DNA from: Ralstonia wenshanensis
Lineage (GTDB): Bacteria > Pseudomonadota > Gammaproteobacteria > Burkholderiales > Burkholderiaceae
Direction: 5' to 3'
Length of the DNA stretch: 64,000 nucleotides
NCBI RefSeq assembly: GCF_021173085.1
Contig: NZ_CP076413.1
Span: 2,294,001 to 2,358,000 of the forward strand
The position numbers and the translations under genes were made by a program. A model generated the notes under the pieces. That model was not told where the DNA came from, made no database searches, and worked only from the letters and a program-made list of their open reading frames with translations. Shown here one piece after another: positions 47,781 to 56,144 of the stretch (the stretch's first letter is position 1; every line of letters starts with the position of its first letter).

Positions 47781-48656
47781 TCAGCGGCTGGATTCCGCTG
47801 CCTGGGGCAACTCTCCGCGCGGCCCCACGGTGCCTGCCATCTCTGGTTCGGCCACGAACCGGTCTCGCCCCGTGTAGAGCAGAAAGTGCCGCCCAGTGCA
47901 CCGCGCAAACAGCGTCAGATTGACGCGCTGCGCCATCTGGTGGCCCATCTGCGTAACGCCCGAGCGCGATAGCAGGAACGGAATGCCCATCTGCGCGCCC
48001 TTGATGACCATCTCGGAAGTCAGGCGGCCGGTGGTGTAGAAGATCTTGTCGCCGCCCTCCATTCCTTCAAGCCACATGAGGCCGGCGATCGCATCCACGG
48101 CATTGTGGCGGCCCACGTCTTCGATGAAGTGCAGCAGCCCGCCGTGCGCATCGAACAGCGCACAGCCATGCACCGAACCCGCTTGCTTGTAGATGGACTG
48201 CTGCAGGCGGATAGTGTCGACCACGCGATACAGGGTTGTTTGTGTCATGCGCGCGTCGGGTGGCAGATGGATGGCGTCGATCTCGTCCATCAGCGAGCCG
48301 AACACGGTGCCCTGCCCGCAGCCGGTGGTCACGGTGCGGCGGGCGGTCTTCTCATCCAGATCGGCAATACCGCCGCGCGTGGTGACGGCAGCGGATTCGG
48401 TTTCCCAGTCGACCTGGATGGAGGCGATGTCTTCGATGCTGCCGATCAGGCGCTGGTTACGCAGATAGCCGAGTACGAGCGCTTCCGGGGCACCGCCCAG
48501 CGTCATCAGCGTGACCAGTTCGCGCTTGTCGAGGTAGACGGTGAGCGGGCGCTCACCGGGGATGAAGACACTGCGTGCGCGGCCCAGCTCGTCGAGCACT
48601 TCAACCTCGTCAAGCAGTGGAACGGAAGCGTTGGTCAGTTCAGGGCGCAGCGGCAT
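47781..48656 (-). CDS. fdhD: Formate dehydrogenase accessory sulfurtransferase FdhD
   Basis: A 291-residue protein that passes sulfur from a cysteine desulfurase to the molybdenum cofactor of formate dehydrogenase. The conserved cysteine segment TVTTGCGQGTVFGSL, the SVHGCALFDAHG stretch and the RHNAVDAIAG and FYTTGRLTSEMVIKG segments are those of the family. ATG at 48656 is taken; a TTG one codon earlier is possible. It lies downstream of the formate dehydrogenase structural genes, separated from them by sodC. Confidence 0.93.
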   Translation of the reverse strand: MPLRPELTNASVPLLDEVEVLDELGRARSVFIPGERPLTVYLDKRELVTLMTLGGAPEALVLGYLRNQRLIGSIEDIASIQVDWETESAAVTTRGGIADLDEKTARRTVTTGCGQGTVFGSLMDEIDAIHLPPDARMTQTTLYRVVDTIRLQQSIYKQAGSVHGCALFDAHGGLLHFIEDVGRHNAVDAIAGLMWLEGMEGGDKIFYTTGRLTSEMVIKGAQMGIPFLLSRSGVTQMGHQMAQRVNLTLFARCTGRHFLLYTGRDRFVAEPEMAGTVGPRGELPQAAESSR

Positions 48657-48670
48657 CAATGTCTTCGTTC

Positions 48671-48701
48671 AAATAAAAATGCGCACGGCAAGCGTGCGCA
48701 T
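48671..48701 (-). terminator. Terminator of sodC
   Basis: Read on the minus strand, the stem ATGCGCACG / CGTGCGCAT with a 5-base loop is followed by TTTTTATTT. A further hairpin with arms GGTACCTGC / GCAGGTACC lies at 48711-48735, nearer the sodC stop. Confidence 0.75.
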
Positions 48702-48746
48702 GGTGCGGCTGGTACCTGCCCGGGAGCAGGTACCGCGTGCGGGCGA

Positions 48747-49298
48747 TCAGTTCGCCACGATCACGCCGCAGGCGATGCGCCCGCCGGAATTGCCGGTGGG
48801 CTGGGTCATGTAGTCGTCCTTGCCTGCGTGGACGACCAGCGCGCGGCCTACCAAGCTGGTGGGCCCAGGCGACAGCGTCACGCCGGAAAGAACGATCGAG
48901 CCGACGGCCTTGCCGTTGGCATCGGATTGCAGCATCGGAATGTCGCCGGCGTGGTGTGCGCCGTGGCGCGGATCACCGTGCTGCTGGCCGGTCGGGTTGA
49001 AGTGGCCGCCAGCGCTATTGCCATCCGCCGACGAGCAATCGCCCTTTTCATGCACGTGGAAACCGAACATGCCGTTAGCCGGCAAACCGGAAATATCCAC
49101 GGCGATGGCAACCCGATTGTCGCCTTGCTGCGCGAGCTTCACGCTGCCTTGCACGGTACTGCCGCTCTTGGGTGCCAGCACGGCCGAGGCCGCCATGGCG
49201 CCGTCACCGGCATTCGCCGCCTTGGCCGTCGACGCTGAGTTCGATGCGCAGCCGGCCATCAGGCCGATCGCGGCGAGTGCAATCACGAGTTGCTTCAT
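48747..49298 (-). CDS. sodC: Cu/Zn superoxide dismutase, lipoprotein form
   Basis: A 183-residue periplasmic enzyme dismutating superoxide. The lipobox LMAGC gives a lipid anchor. Metal ligands are in FGFHVHEKGDCSSADG and GGHFNPTGQQHG, with HHAGDIPM and the C-terminal HAGKDDY and GGRIACGVI also conserved; the two Cys (GDC, IAC) form the usual disulfide. It lies between the formate dehydrogenase genes and fdhD on the same strand and has its own terminator. Confidence 0.95.
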   Translation of the reverse strand: MKQLVIALAAIGLMAGCASNSASTAKAANAGDGAMAASAVLAPKSGSTVQGSVKLAQQGDNRVAIAVDISGLPANGMFGFHVHEKGDCSSADGNSAGGHFNPTGQQHGDPRHGAHHAGDIPMLQSDANGKAVGSIVLSGVTLSPGPTSLVGRALVVHAGKDDYMTQPTGNSGGRIACGVIVAN

Positions 49299-49380
49299 GT
49301 GTCACCTCCAGTCAGGGTTCACTCGGGGAGCGGACGATTGTACTGCCGGATGATGAACACGCAACATTGGCAACAACGGT

Positions 49381-49698
49381 TCACCCTTTGGCCGCCGCTG
49401 CAGGTGCAGGAGGCGCGGGCGCGACAAACGGCCCCGGGTCAACGCACGGCGCGCCCGGTTGCGTATGCGCAGCCTTGCCGCCGGCCTGGTAGGACGCCGC
49501 CACCTTGTCCTGGGCCTTGCATATCTGGAACGCGGCCACCTTGTCGCCCCAGGCTGCCTTGGCTTTCGCCAGATCCGCCTGTGCCTTCTGTTCTTCCGTC
49601 GGTGCCGGCAGCTTGGCGCCGGCCGGTCCGCTTGTCAGGCTCAGCATGGCGGCAGCAAGTGCCATACCTGCGGCGCGGCTCAGAGCGGATGCATGCAT
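49381..49698 (-). CDS. Small exported Ala/Pro-rich protein of the formate dehydrogenase cluster
   Basis: A 105-residue protein. Residues 1-28 are a signal peptide (SALSRAAGMALAAAMLSLTS, then GPAGA). The mature part has a charged helix (PTEEQKAQADLAKAKAAWGDKVAAF), two cysteines (QICKAQ, APCVDPG) and a Pro/Ala-rich tail. ATG at 49698 follows AAGGAACC. It starts 35 bp after the cytochrome b subunit stop on the same strand. No domain recognised. A periplasmic role beside the dehydrogenase is inferred from position only. Confidence 0.6.
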   Translation of the reverse strand: MHASALSRAAGMALAAAMLSLTSGPAGAKLPAPTEEQKAQADLAKAKAAWGDKVAAFQICKAQDKVAASYQAGGKAAHTQPGAPCVDPGPFVAPAPPAPAAAAKG

Positions 49699-49733
49699 GG
49701 TGAGGTTCCTTGAATCGGTGGCGGTCGATGGCG

Positions 49734-50897
49734 TCATGACTTGGCGGGCTGCTCGCTCGGTGCCGGCGGCGCAGGCGGTTGGGTCCGCTGCGCGGGAATC
49801 TTGCCGGCCTTGACGTCGTCGTACCACAGCTCGTGGTGCTCTTTCGCCCACGCTTCGTCGACATAGCCGTCGCGCATGGCACGGTAAGCGCCTTCCATGC
49901 CGATCGTGCCCATGTAGATGTGGCCCAGCGACATGCAGATCATGCCCACTGCCGCAATGGCGTGAATGACCTCGGCCAATTGCATTGTGCTGCGGTAGTA
50001 ATCCACGCCGGGGACGATGCGATCGAGCGTCCAGCCCGAGGCCGACAGGACCAGCCCGAACACGACGAGGCCGCCCCAAAACCAGAGTTTCTCGCCGGCA
50101 TTGAAGCGGTGCGACGGCACTTCGGCGCCGTGCTCGCCGGCAAACATGCCGCCCAGGCTCAGCAGCCATTTCATGTCGCCACTGCGGGGCAGGTTGTCGC
50201 GCACCCACATTACGAAGGCCACGATGATGCTGACCGTGAACAGCGGCCCCACCAGGTTGTGGAGATTTTTCAATATGTACGTCAGCCAGCCGAACAACTG
50301 GTGCCCAAGGATCGGCAGCAGAAAATGCTTGCCCCACAGCATGACGATGCCCGAGACGCCCAGCGTGACGAAGGAAATCGCCATGGTCCAGTGCACGTAG
50401 CGTTCGGTCGGCGTGAAGCGCTCGATCTTGCGGCCGGTAGGCGCTTCCTTCAGGGGAATCGTGCCGCGCCACAGGAAGAACCCCAGGATGAGCAGCGGCA
50501 CCAGCACCACGAGCCAACCGCCCCACACGGTGATCACGCCATTGCGGAACAGCCGCCATTTCTGCCCCGTGCGCTGGATCAGCACGCCGGCTTCCAGCCC
50601 GGGAATGCTGGCGTAATGCGCCTGGTCGGAGTTCACCTCGCGCCAGACAGGCGCGTTGTTGCCGGGGCGCGTGACGCGGCGTGCGGCCTGGTCCCGCGCC
50701 TCTTTAGCGAGATCACGCTTCTGGAGATCAAACACATTCTCCGAGACGATGTTGGAGAACGGTTGCGCCGGTTGAACGGCCGGATTGACGGGGGCATTGT
50801 TGGCCGCCGGCGCGCTGGCCGGCTGCTGCGCGCTCGCCAACGCCGCCGCTGCGCCGAGCAACACGGCCATCGCAAAGTGCTTCCAGGAAGTGCCCAT
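49734..50897 (-). CDS. Formate dehydrogenase gamma subunit, cytochrome b556
   Basis: A 387-residue protein. A cleavable signal peptide (KHFAMAVLLGAAAALASAQQ) precedes a periplasmic stretch and then five hydrophobic helices: LVVLVPLLILGFFLW, the four-helix cytochrome b core with WTMAISFVTLGVSGIVML, NLHNLVGPLFTVSIIVAFVMW, and VIHAIAAVGMICMSLGHIYMGTIG. His residues in these helices are candidate haem b ligands. It anchors the dehydrogenase and passes electrons to the quinone. ATG at 50897 has GGAGG seven bases upstream. Confidence 0.9.
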   Translation of the reverse strand: MGTSWKHFAMAVLLGAAAALASAQQPASAPAANNAPVNPAVQPAQPFSNIVSENVFDLQKRDLAKEARDQAARRVTRPGNNAPVWREVNSDQAHYASIPGLEAGVLIQRTGQKWRLFRNGVITVWGGWLVVLVPLLILGFFLWRGTIPLKEAPTGRKIERFTPTERYVHWTMAISFVTLGVSGIVMLWGKHFLLPILGHQLFGWLTYILKNLHNLVGPLFTVSIIVAFVMWVRDNLPRSGDMKWLLSLGGMFAGEHGAEVPSHRFNAGEKLWFWGGLVVFGLVLSASGWTLDRIVPGVDYYRSTMQLAEVIHAIAAVGMICMSLGHIYMGTIGMEGAYRAMRDGYVDEAWAKEHHELWYDDVKAGKIPAQRTQPPAPPAPSEQPAKS

Positions 50898-50928
50898 GGA
50901 CGAACCTCCGCTCGTACGTGTCATGGCG

Positions 50929-51174
50929 TCACGGCGTCTTGTTGTACTCGTTCTGATATTGGCCGCGCGCTCGGATCTGGTTCTCCCAGCTCGTGCGGTC
51001 ACCGGGCGTCCAGTTCTTGGCCATGAACGGATCGCCTTCTGCGCCCTTGTAGGCTGGCGCGTCGTCCTTGCGGTGCGAGGCAAAGGCGGTTTGCGGGCGT
51101 TCGCCGCAGGCACCGAGCAACAGCGCGGCGCCAAGGGCGATCAGCAGGCTGGTCGAGCGGGCCCGGGCGGTCAT
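50929..51174 (-). CDS. Small lipoprotein of the formate dehydrogenase operon
   Basis: An 81-residue protein with lipobox LLLGACGERP and a short acidic/basic mature part (YKGAEGDPFMAKNWTPGDRTSWENQIRARGQYQNEYNKTP). Its start overlaps the stop of the iron-sulfur subunit gene (ATGA) and it ends 31 bp before the cytochrome b subunit start. Tight coupling inside the operon argues for a role in the complex, perhaps as a small extra subunit or assembly factor. No domain recognised. Confidence 0.65.
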   Translation of the reverse strand: MTARARSTSLLIALGAALLLGACGERPQTAFASHRKDDAPAYKGAEGDPFMAKNWTPGDRTSWENQIRARGQYQNEYNKTP

Positions 51175-51839
51175 GATTGCGCCCCCGGCGTTGAAGCAGG
51201 CGCGGCGGGGGCGGCGGGGGTAGCCGGCGCTGCCTGGCTGCCTTTGCCGTGCCCACCGCCGTAGGCCGTGCCCCACCCGAACAACTCGGCGCCCTTCCCG
51301 CGCTTCATGACCCGGTTACGCAGGATGTCGGAAATCACATCGCCATCGCCGCCGAGCAGCGCCTTCGTCGAGCACATTTCCGCGCACAGCGGAAGCTTTC
51401 CTTCAGCCAGGCGGTTGCGACCGTACTTCTCGAATTCTTCCTCGCTGCCGTTCTTCTCGGGGCCACCCGCGCAGAACGTGCACTTGTCCATCTTGCCGCG
51501 TACGCCGAACGTGCCCTGGCTCGGAAACTGCGGCGCGCCGAACGGGCACGCATAGGAGCAGTAGCCGCAGCCGATGCAGACGTCCTTGTCGTGCAGCACC
51601 ACGCCGTCTTCGGTGCGGTAGAAGCAGTCGACCGGGCAGACCGCCATGCACGGCGCATCGGAACAATGCATGCACGCCACGGAGATGGATTTCTCCGCGC
51701 CGATCATGCCGTCGTTGATGGTGACCACGCGGCGCCGGTTCACGCCCCAGGGCACCTCGTGTTCGTTCTTGCAGGCCGTGGCGCAAGCGTTGCATTCGAT
51801 GCAGCGCTCGCTATCACAGATGAATTTCATGCGTGCCAT
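51171..51839 (-). CDS. Formate dehydrogenase beta subunit, 4Fe-4S ferredoxin type
   Basis: A 222-residue electron-transfer subunit. Four cluster motifs are visible: CDSERCIECNACATACKNEH at the N-terminus, CMHCSDAPCMAVCPVDC, CIGCGYCSYACPFG, and CTFCAGG with a later CAEMC. It carries electrons from the molybdenum subunit to the cytochrome b subunit. The C-terminus is a Gly/Ala/Pro-rich tail without the membrane helix found in E. coli FdnH. It follows the alpha subunit by 16 bp and overlaps the small lipoprotein gene. Confidence 0.93.
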   Translation of the reverse strand: MARMKFICDSERCIECNACATACKNEHEVPWGVNRRRVVTINDGMIGAEKSISVACMHCSDAPCMAVCPVDCFYRTEDGVVLHDKDVCIGCGYCSYACPFGAPQFPSQGTFGVRGKMDKCTFCAGGPEKNGSEEEFEKYGRNRLAEGKLPLCAEMCSTKALLGGDGDVISDILRNRVMKRGKGAELFGWGTAYGGGHGKGSQAAPATPAAPAAPASTPGAQS

Positions 51840-51855
51840 GTTGATCTCCCCGTCC

Positions 51856-54800
51856 TTATGCGAACCGCTCGATCTGGCAGACCGTCGTTTTCGTTTCCTG
51901 CATCATCGTCACCGAGTCGTAGCCGTAGGTGGTGGCCGTGTTGACGGCCTCGCCGCGGACGATCGGGTGGGCGCCTTCCGGGTAGTAATCCAGCAGGTCC
52001 TTGCCCTGCCACCAGCCCGAGAAGTGGAACGGGATGAAGGCGTGGTCGACGCCCACGCGCTCCGTCACCAGCGCACGCACCTTGATCTGGGCGCCGGTCG
52101 GCGTCTTGACCCAGACGAAATCGTTGTGGCGGATACCACGGTCGGCTGCAGCCTTCGGGTTGATCTCGACAAAGTTCTCCTGCTGCAGCTCGGCAAGCCA
52201 CGGGTTGGAGCGCGTCTCCTCGCCGCCGCCCTCGTACTCCACCAGGCGGCCGGAGGTGAGGATGATCGGGAATTTCTCGTAGACCTTGTTCTCGATATTG
52301 CGCTGCTGCACTGTCTTGTACAGCGTGGGCAGGCGCCAGAAGGCCTTCTTGTCGTCATGCGTGGGGTACTTGGCAACCATGTCGGGCCGCGTTGAATACA
52401 GCGGCTCGCGGTGCTGCGGAATGCCGTCTGGGAAGTTCCACACGATCGCGCGGGCCTTGGCGTTGCCGAACGGGTGGCAGCCGTGCCTCATCGCCACGCG
52501 CTGGATACCGCCCGACAAATCGGTCTTCCAGTTCTTGCCTTCGGCGGCCTTCTTCTCGGCGTCGGTCAGGTCGTCCCACCAGCCCAGTTTCTTGAGGAAC
52601 ACGTGATCGAACTCGGGGTAGCCTGTCGTCAACTCCGAGCCCAGCGAGAACGAGCCATCTTCGGCCAGCAGGTTGACACCGTCGCGCTCCACGCCAAAGT
52701 TGGCGCGGAAGTTGCCCCCGCCCTCCATCACATGCTTGCTTGTGTCGTACAGGTTGGGCGAGCCAGGATGCTTGAGTTCCGGCGTGCCGTAGCACGGCCA
52801 AGGCAGGCCGAAGTAATCCCCGGTGAGGTCGTAGCCTGTTTCGGCGTCCTTGCCGCCCTTGCAGCGCAGCGTGCGCACATCAAACAGATGCATGTTGCGC
52901 ATGTGAGCTTTCAGGCGTTCCGGCGATTGGCCGGTGTAGCCGATCGTCCAGTTTCCGCGGTTGATCTCGCGCAGGATCGATTCGATCTCCGGCTCGCGCC
53001 ACGTCATGCCTGCGCGCTTGTATTCCGTGATCTTGTAGTTCTTCGACAGCTCCTTGCCGAAGCCAAGGCGATCAGCAAAGGCCTGCATGATCACGTGGTC
53101 GGGCTGCGATTCGAACAGCGGCTCGATGACCTTTTCGCGCCATTGCAGCGAGCGGTTCGACGCCGTGCACGAGCCTGACGTTTCGAACTGCGTGGCGGCC
53201 GGCAGCAGATAGACGGCACGGTTCGGATTGGGCGGCGTGCCGTCGGCGGCGGGCATGTTGGCCATGGCCGCCGTGGCTGACGGGTATGGGTCGATCACCA
53301 CGAGCAGGTCGAGCTTGTCGAGCGCACGCTTGATGTCCATCCCGCGCGTTTGCGAGTTCGGTGCGTGGCCCCAGTAAAAGACCGCGCGAACGTTGTTGTC
53401 CTGGTCGATCAGCTCGTTCTTCTCGAGCACCGCGTCGGCCCAGCGCGAGACGGTGGTGCCAGACTTTTCCATCATCGCCTGCGAGGCGAAGCGGCCCTTG
53501 ATCCAGTCGTAATCGAGGCCCCACACGGAGGCAAAATGCTTCCACGCGCCAGCAGCGAGGCCGTAATAGCCGGGCAGCGAGTCAGGATTGGGCCCGACGT
53601 CGGTCGCGCCCTGCACGTTGTCGTGGCCACGGAAGATATTGGCGCCCCCGCCCGACCTGCCGATATTGCCCAGCGCCAATTGCACGATGCACGATGCGCG
53701 CACGATGGCATTGCCGATGGTGTGCTGCGTCTGGCCCATGCACCACACCAGCGTGCTCGGGCGGTTCATCGCCATCATCTCGGCAACCTTGTGCACCTGG
53801 GCCTCAGGCACGCCGCACACTTCCTCGACCTTGTCCGGCGTCCACTTGGTGAGCACTTCCTCGCGCACCTTGTCCATGCCGTAGACACGATCGTGGATGT
53901 ACTGCTTGTCTTCCCAACCGTTCTTGAAGATGTGATACAGCACGCCGAACAGGAAGGCGATGTCGGTACCCGAGCGGATGCGCACGTATTCATCGGACTT
54001 GGCGGCCGTACGCGTGTAGCGCGGGTCGACCACGATGACCTTGCAGCCCGTTTCCTTGGCGTGCAGCAGATGCAGCATCGACACGGGGTGCGCCTCGGCC
54101 GCGTTCGAGCCGATATACAGCGCGCACTTGGCGTTCTGCATGTCGTTGTACGAGTTCGTCATCGCGCCGTAGCCCCAGGTGTTGGCCACCCCGGCCACGG
54201 TGGTGCTGTGGCAGATACGCGCCTGGTGGTCGCAGTTGTTGGTGCCGAAGAACGACACCCACTTGCGCAGCAGGTACGACTGCTCGTTGCTGTGCTTGGA
54301 CGAACCCACGAAGAAGAATGAATCCGGCCCCGTTTCCTGGCGGATCGTGTTCATCTTGGCGACGATCTCGTTGAGCGCCTGCTCCCAGCTGATGCGCTGG
54401 TAGCGGCCGTCCACGAGCTTCATTGGCGTCTTCAGGCGGTATTCACCGTGACCGTGCTCGCGCAGGGCAGCGCCTTTGGCGCAGTGCGCGCCCAGGTTGA
54501 TCGGCGAGTCGAATACCGGTTCCTGGCGCACCCACACGCCGTTCTGCACGACGGCATCCACCGAACAGCCGACCGAGCAGTGCGAGCACACCGTGCGGCG
54601 CACGACGATATCGCCCTTGCCTTCGGCGGCCTGGGCCTCCCCCACCACCGATTTCTTCACCAGCGAAAGCTGCGTCGCGGCCAGCCCTGCGCCAACGCCG
54701 ATACCGGAGCGCTTGAGGAAGGTGCGGCGGTCCATGGTCGGCAGCGCGCCGGCCAGGCTGCGAGCCAGACTGCCGGCAAGCGATGCGGCGCCCTGGCCGT

Positions 54801-54861
54801 TTGAACGTCGGGCCGGTGCGGCTTTGGTGTCCTGTACCGCCGGTTTGCGGGTCAGAAGCAT
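51856..54861 (-). CDS. Formate dehydrogenase alpha subunit, molybdopterin, Cys type
   Basis: A 1001-residue periplasmic enzyme oxidising formate to CO2. A Tat signal DRRTFLKRSGIGVGAGLAA follows an unusual 42-residue leader; an in-frame ATG at 54735 directly before it is an alternative start. The N-terminal 4Fe-4S ligands are in CSHCSVGC with a later Cys in GAHCAKGA. The metal ligand is Cys217 (QARICHSTTVAGVA) where E. coli FdnG has selenocysteine, followed by the conserved His218. Later segments GRLVEYEGGGEETRSNPWLAEL and FHFSGWWQGKDLLDYYPEG belong to the molybdopterin-binding C-terminal domain. It heads alpha-beta-lipoprotein-gamma. Confidence 0.95.
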   Translation of the reverse strand: MLLTRKPAVQDTKAAPARRSNGQGAASLAGSLARSLAGALPTMDRRTFLKRSGIGVGAGLAATQLSLVKKSVVGEAQAAEGKGDIVVRRTVCSHCSVGCSVDAVVQNGVWVRQEPVFDSPINLGAHCAKGAALREHGHGEYRLKTPMKLVDGRYQRISWEQALNEIVAKMNTIRQETGPDSFFFVGSSKHSNEQSYLLRKWVSFFGTNNCDHQARICHSTTVAGVANTWGYGAMTNSYNDMQNAKCALYIGSNAAEAHPVSMLHLLHAKETGCKVIVVDPRYTRTAAKSDEYVRIRSGTDIAFLFGVLYHIFKNGWEDKQYIHDRVYGMDKVREEVLTKWTPDKVEEVCGVPEAQVHKVAEMMAMNRPSTLVWCMGQTQHTIGNAIVRASCIVQLALGNIGRSGGGANIFRGHDNVQGATDVGPNPDSLPGYYGLAAGAWKHFASVWGLDYDWIKGRFASQAMMEKSGTTVSRWADAVLEKNELIDQDNNVRAVFYWGHAPNSQTRGMDIKRALDKLDLLVVIDPYPSATAAMANMPAADGTPPNPNRAVYLLPAATQFETSGSCTASNRSLQWREKVIEPLFESQPDHVIMQAFADRLGFGKELSKNYKITEYKRAGMTWREPEIESILREINRGNWTIGYTGQSPERLKAHMRNMHLFDVRTLRCKGGKDAETGYDLTGDYFGLPWPCYGTPELKHPGSPNLYDTSKHVMEGGGNFRANFGVERDGVNLLAEDGSFSLGSELTTGYPEFDHVFLKKLGWWDDLTDAEKKAAEGKNWKTDLSGGIQRVAMRHGCHPFGNAKARAIVWNFPDGIPQHREPLYSTRPDMVAKYPTHDDKKAFWRLPTLYKTVQQRNIENKVYEKFPIILTSGRLVEYEGGGEETRSNPWLAELQQENFVEINPKAAADRGIRHNDFVWVKTPTGAQIKVRALVTERVGVDHAFIPFHFSGWWQGKDLLDYYPEGAHPIVRGEAVNTATTYGYDSVTMMQETKTTVCQIERFA

Positions 54862-54928
54862 GAGGTCACCTGAGGATGAGGGGTGCGTGCAATGACGATG
54901 GAGTAGCAGCGGCGCGCATGCGGCCGTG

Positions 54929-55180
54929 TCAGATCCACGTCGTCTTGTAGTACTTGCGAATGTGTTCGCTCAGCCGGTAGCCGGTGGCGCCGTCATCAGC
55001 GGCGTCAGCCGGTGGCGAGGCGGTGGCGGCGGGCGCTTGCACCAGATGGCTGGCCGTGGCGGCGGTGCCTGCTGCGGCAGCGGCCACCGCGGCGCCCATC
55101 AGGAAGCGGCGGCGCGTGGGGCCGGATTCAGCGGAATCCGCCTCGGGGCGGGCGTGAGGGACGGTGTTCGGACCTGGCAT
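54929..55180 (-). CDS. Formate dehydrogenase region Tat-target small protein
   Basis: An 83-residue protein with a twin-arginine signal (TRRRFLMGAAVAAAAAGTAA) and a short C-terminus ending SEHIRKYYKTTWI. This family is found just upstream of formate dehydrogenase alpha genes, as here (67 bp before the alpha subunit). Its role is unknown; a part in maturation or as a small subunit is inferred from context. ATG at 55180. Confidence 0.82.
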   Translation of the reverse strand: MPGPNTVPHARPEADSAESGPTRRRFLMGAAVAAAAAGTAATASHLVQAPAATASPPADAADDGATGYRLSEHIRKYYKTTWI

Positions 55181-55253
55181 TTCGATGCTCCCCGGCTCAT
55201 TCAAACCGATGACCGAATGTAATAGGAATTTTTGAACACATTTTAGGAGTAAC

Positions 55254-55272
55254 GGCATGGGAAAACCATGCC
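55254..55272. promoter_or_regulatory. Palindrome upstream of the formate dehydrogenase genes
   Basis: GGCATGG-GAAAA-CCATGCC is a perfect inverted repeat about 74 bp before the Tat-target gene ATG. TTTTAGG lies 5' of it and CCTAAAA overlaps its right end, so the symmetry partly extends. The 235-bp gap around it is AT-rich compared with the flanks. It could be an operator or a leader hairpin. Confidence 0.4.
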
Positions 55273-55415
55273 TAAAACCCCTCACACAGGGATTTTCCTG
55301 ACGATTTACCGATGAATTTTTTCAATGAGTACGTTTTGAACCGGTCCGCCGTGACGCGGACGGGGCGCGACTCTTGGCCGACCGCTCAATTTTTAGGCAG
55401 TCGACCACATTGCGG

Positions 55416-56087
55416 TCACGCCAATTCCAGCGCGAGCCGCTCGACGTCGAAAAACGCCTTCGCCAATCCCGCCACGTCGGCATAAAAAGCGGCGCGCGGA
55501 TGCTGCAATACAGCATCACAAGCTGTATCGACCCATGGGGCCAGATGGCGCTGGAAAAAAGCGCGCTGCTCCTCAACGCGGGCAACAGCAACATCGTCCC
55601 CGGCGATGAGGTAACGCATAACCTCGCACAGCGTAGCGAGGTGATCTTCGGTTTCCGTGATGCCCTCGGCGCGCTCCAGGCCGTAGCGGCGCAGGTCGTC
55701 GCGCAACACCACGAGCGGCTTTTCGTTCATGAAACCGGCCTGGTAGTACGAGCCGTACAAGAACACTTCGGGCTTGCCGACGCCGATAAACAGTTCGGTG
55801 TATTCGTCGTCGGCCTGCTCGGCGGTGGTCTTGCCGGCGCGGGCAACAAGCTTTCGCCACGCCTGGGTGAGCGCGCTGCTGGCGGCAGCTTCCGCATCGG
55901 CCGGGGCGATAGCGTCGTCGCCTGACGGGTCCAGCGGCGCGGCGGCGATGCGCTGCAGCAAATCAGCGTCGGCCGCGCGGAAGAACAGCGTGGCCAGCAG
56001 GCCGTACAGGTCCGCACGGGCGAGATCCTCGGCGCTGTCGGCAGGCGTGGCGGCGGGCTGGAATTGCAGGGGCTGGGCGTCGGTCAT
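55416..56087 (-). CDS. TorD/DmsD-family molybdoenzyme chaperone
   Basis: A 223-residue all-helical cytosolic protein. Family features include ARADLYGLLATLFFRA at the N-terminus, the acidic DDEYTELFIGVGKPEVFLYGSYYQAGF (Y-x-x-L-F) segment and EDHLATLCEVMRYLIAGD. Such proteins bind the Tat signal of a specific molybdoenzyme until its cofactor is inserted; here the client is presumably the formate dehydrogenase alpha subunit. ATG at 56087 was chosen; no good ribosome site is visible because the upstream bases are a 13-bp tandem repeat. Confidence 0.85.
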   Translation of the reverse strand: MTDAQPLQFQPAATPADSAEDLARADLYGLLATLFFRAADADLLQRIAAAPLDPSGDDAIAPADAEAAASSALTQAWRKLVARAGKTTAEQADDEYTELFIGVGKPEVFLYGSYYQAGFMNEKPLVVLRDDLRRYGLERAEGITETEDHLATLCEVMRYLIAGDDVAVARVEEQRAFFQRHLAPWVDTACDAVLQHPRAAFYADVAGLAKAFFDVERLALELA

Positions 56088-56100
56088 GGGATCAGGGATC

Positions 56101-56142
56101 GGCTTCAATGCGCGGCTTCAATGCGCGGCTTCAATGGGCGGT
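56101..56142. repeat. 13-bp tandem repeat, three copies and a partial fourth
   Basis: The unit GGCTTCAATGCGC occurs twice exactly and once with one change (GGCTTCAATGGGC), then degrades to GGTTTTCAGTG. It fills the 57-bp gap between the multi-ferredoxin gene stop and the TorD-type gene start. On the minus strand each unit contains CATTGAAGCC, offering TTG codons in the region where a ribosome site would be. Confidence 0.8.
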
Positions 56143-56144
56143 TT

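Noticed and set aside
54205-54220. Selenocysteine in formate dehydrogenase
   Set aside because: The codon at the metal-ligand position is TGC (Cys217). No in-frame TGA lies in the gene.
56101-56142. CRISPR-like short repeat array
   Set aside because: Units are 13 bp and directly adjacent without spacers, so it is a simple tandem repeat. No cas genes are present.
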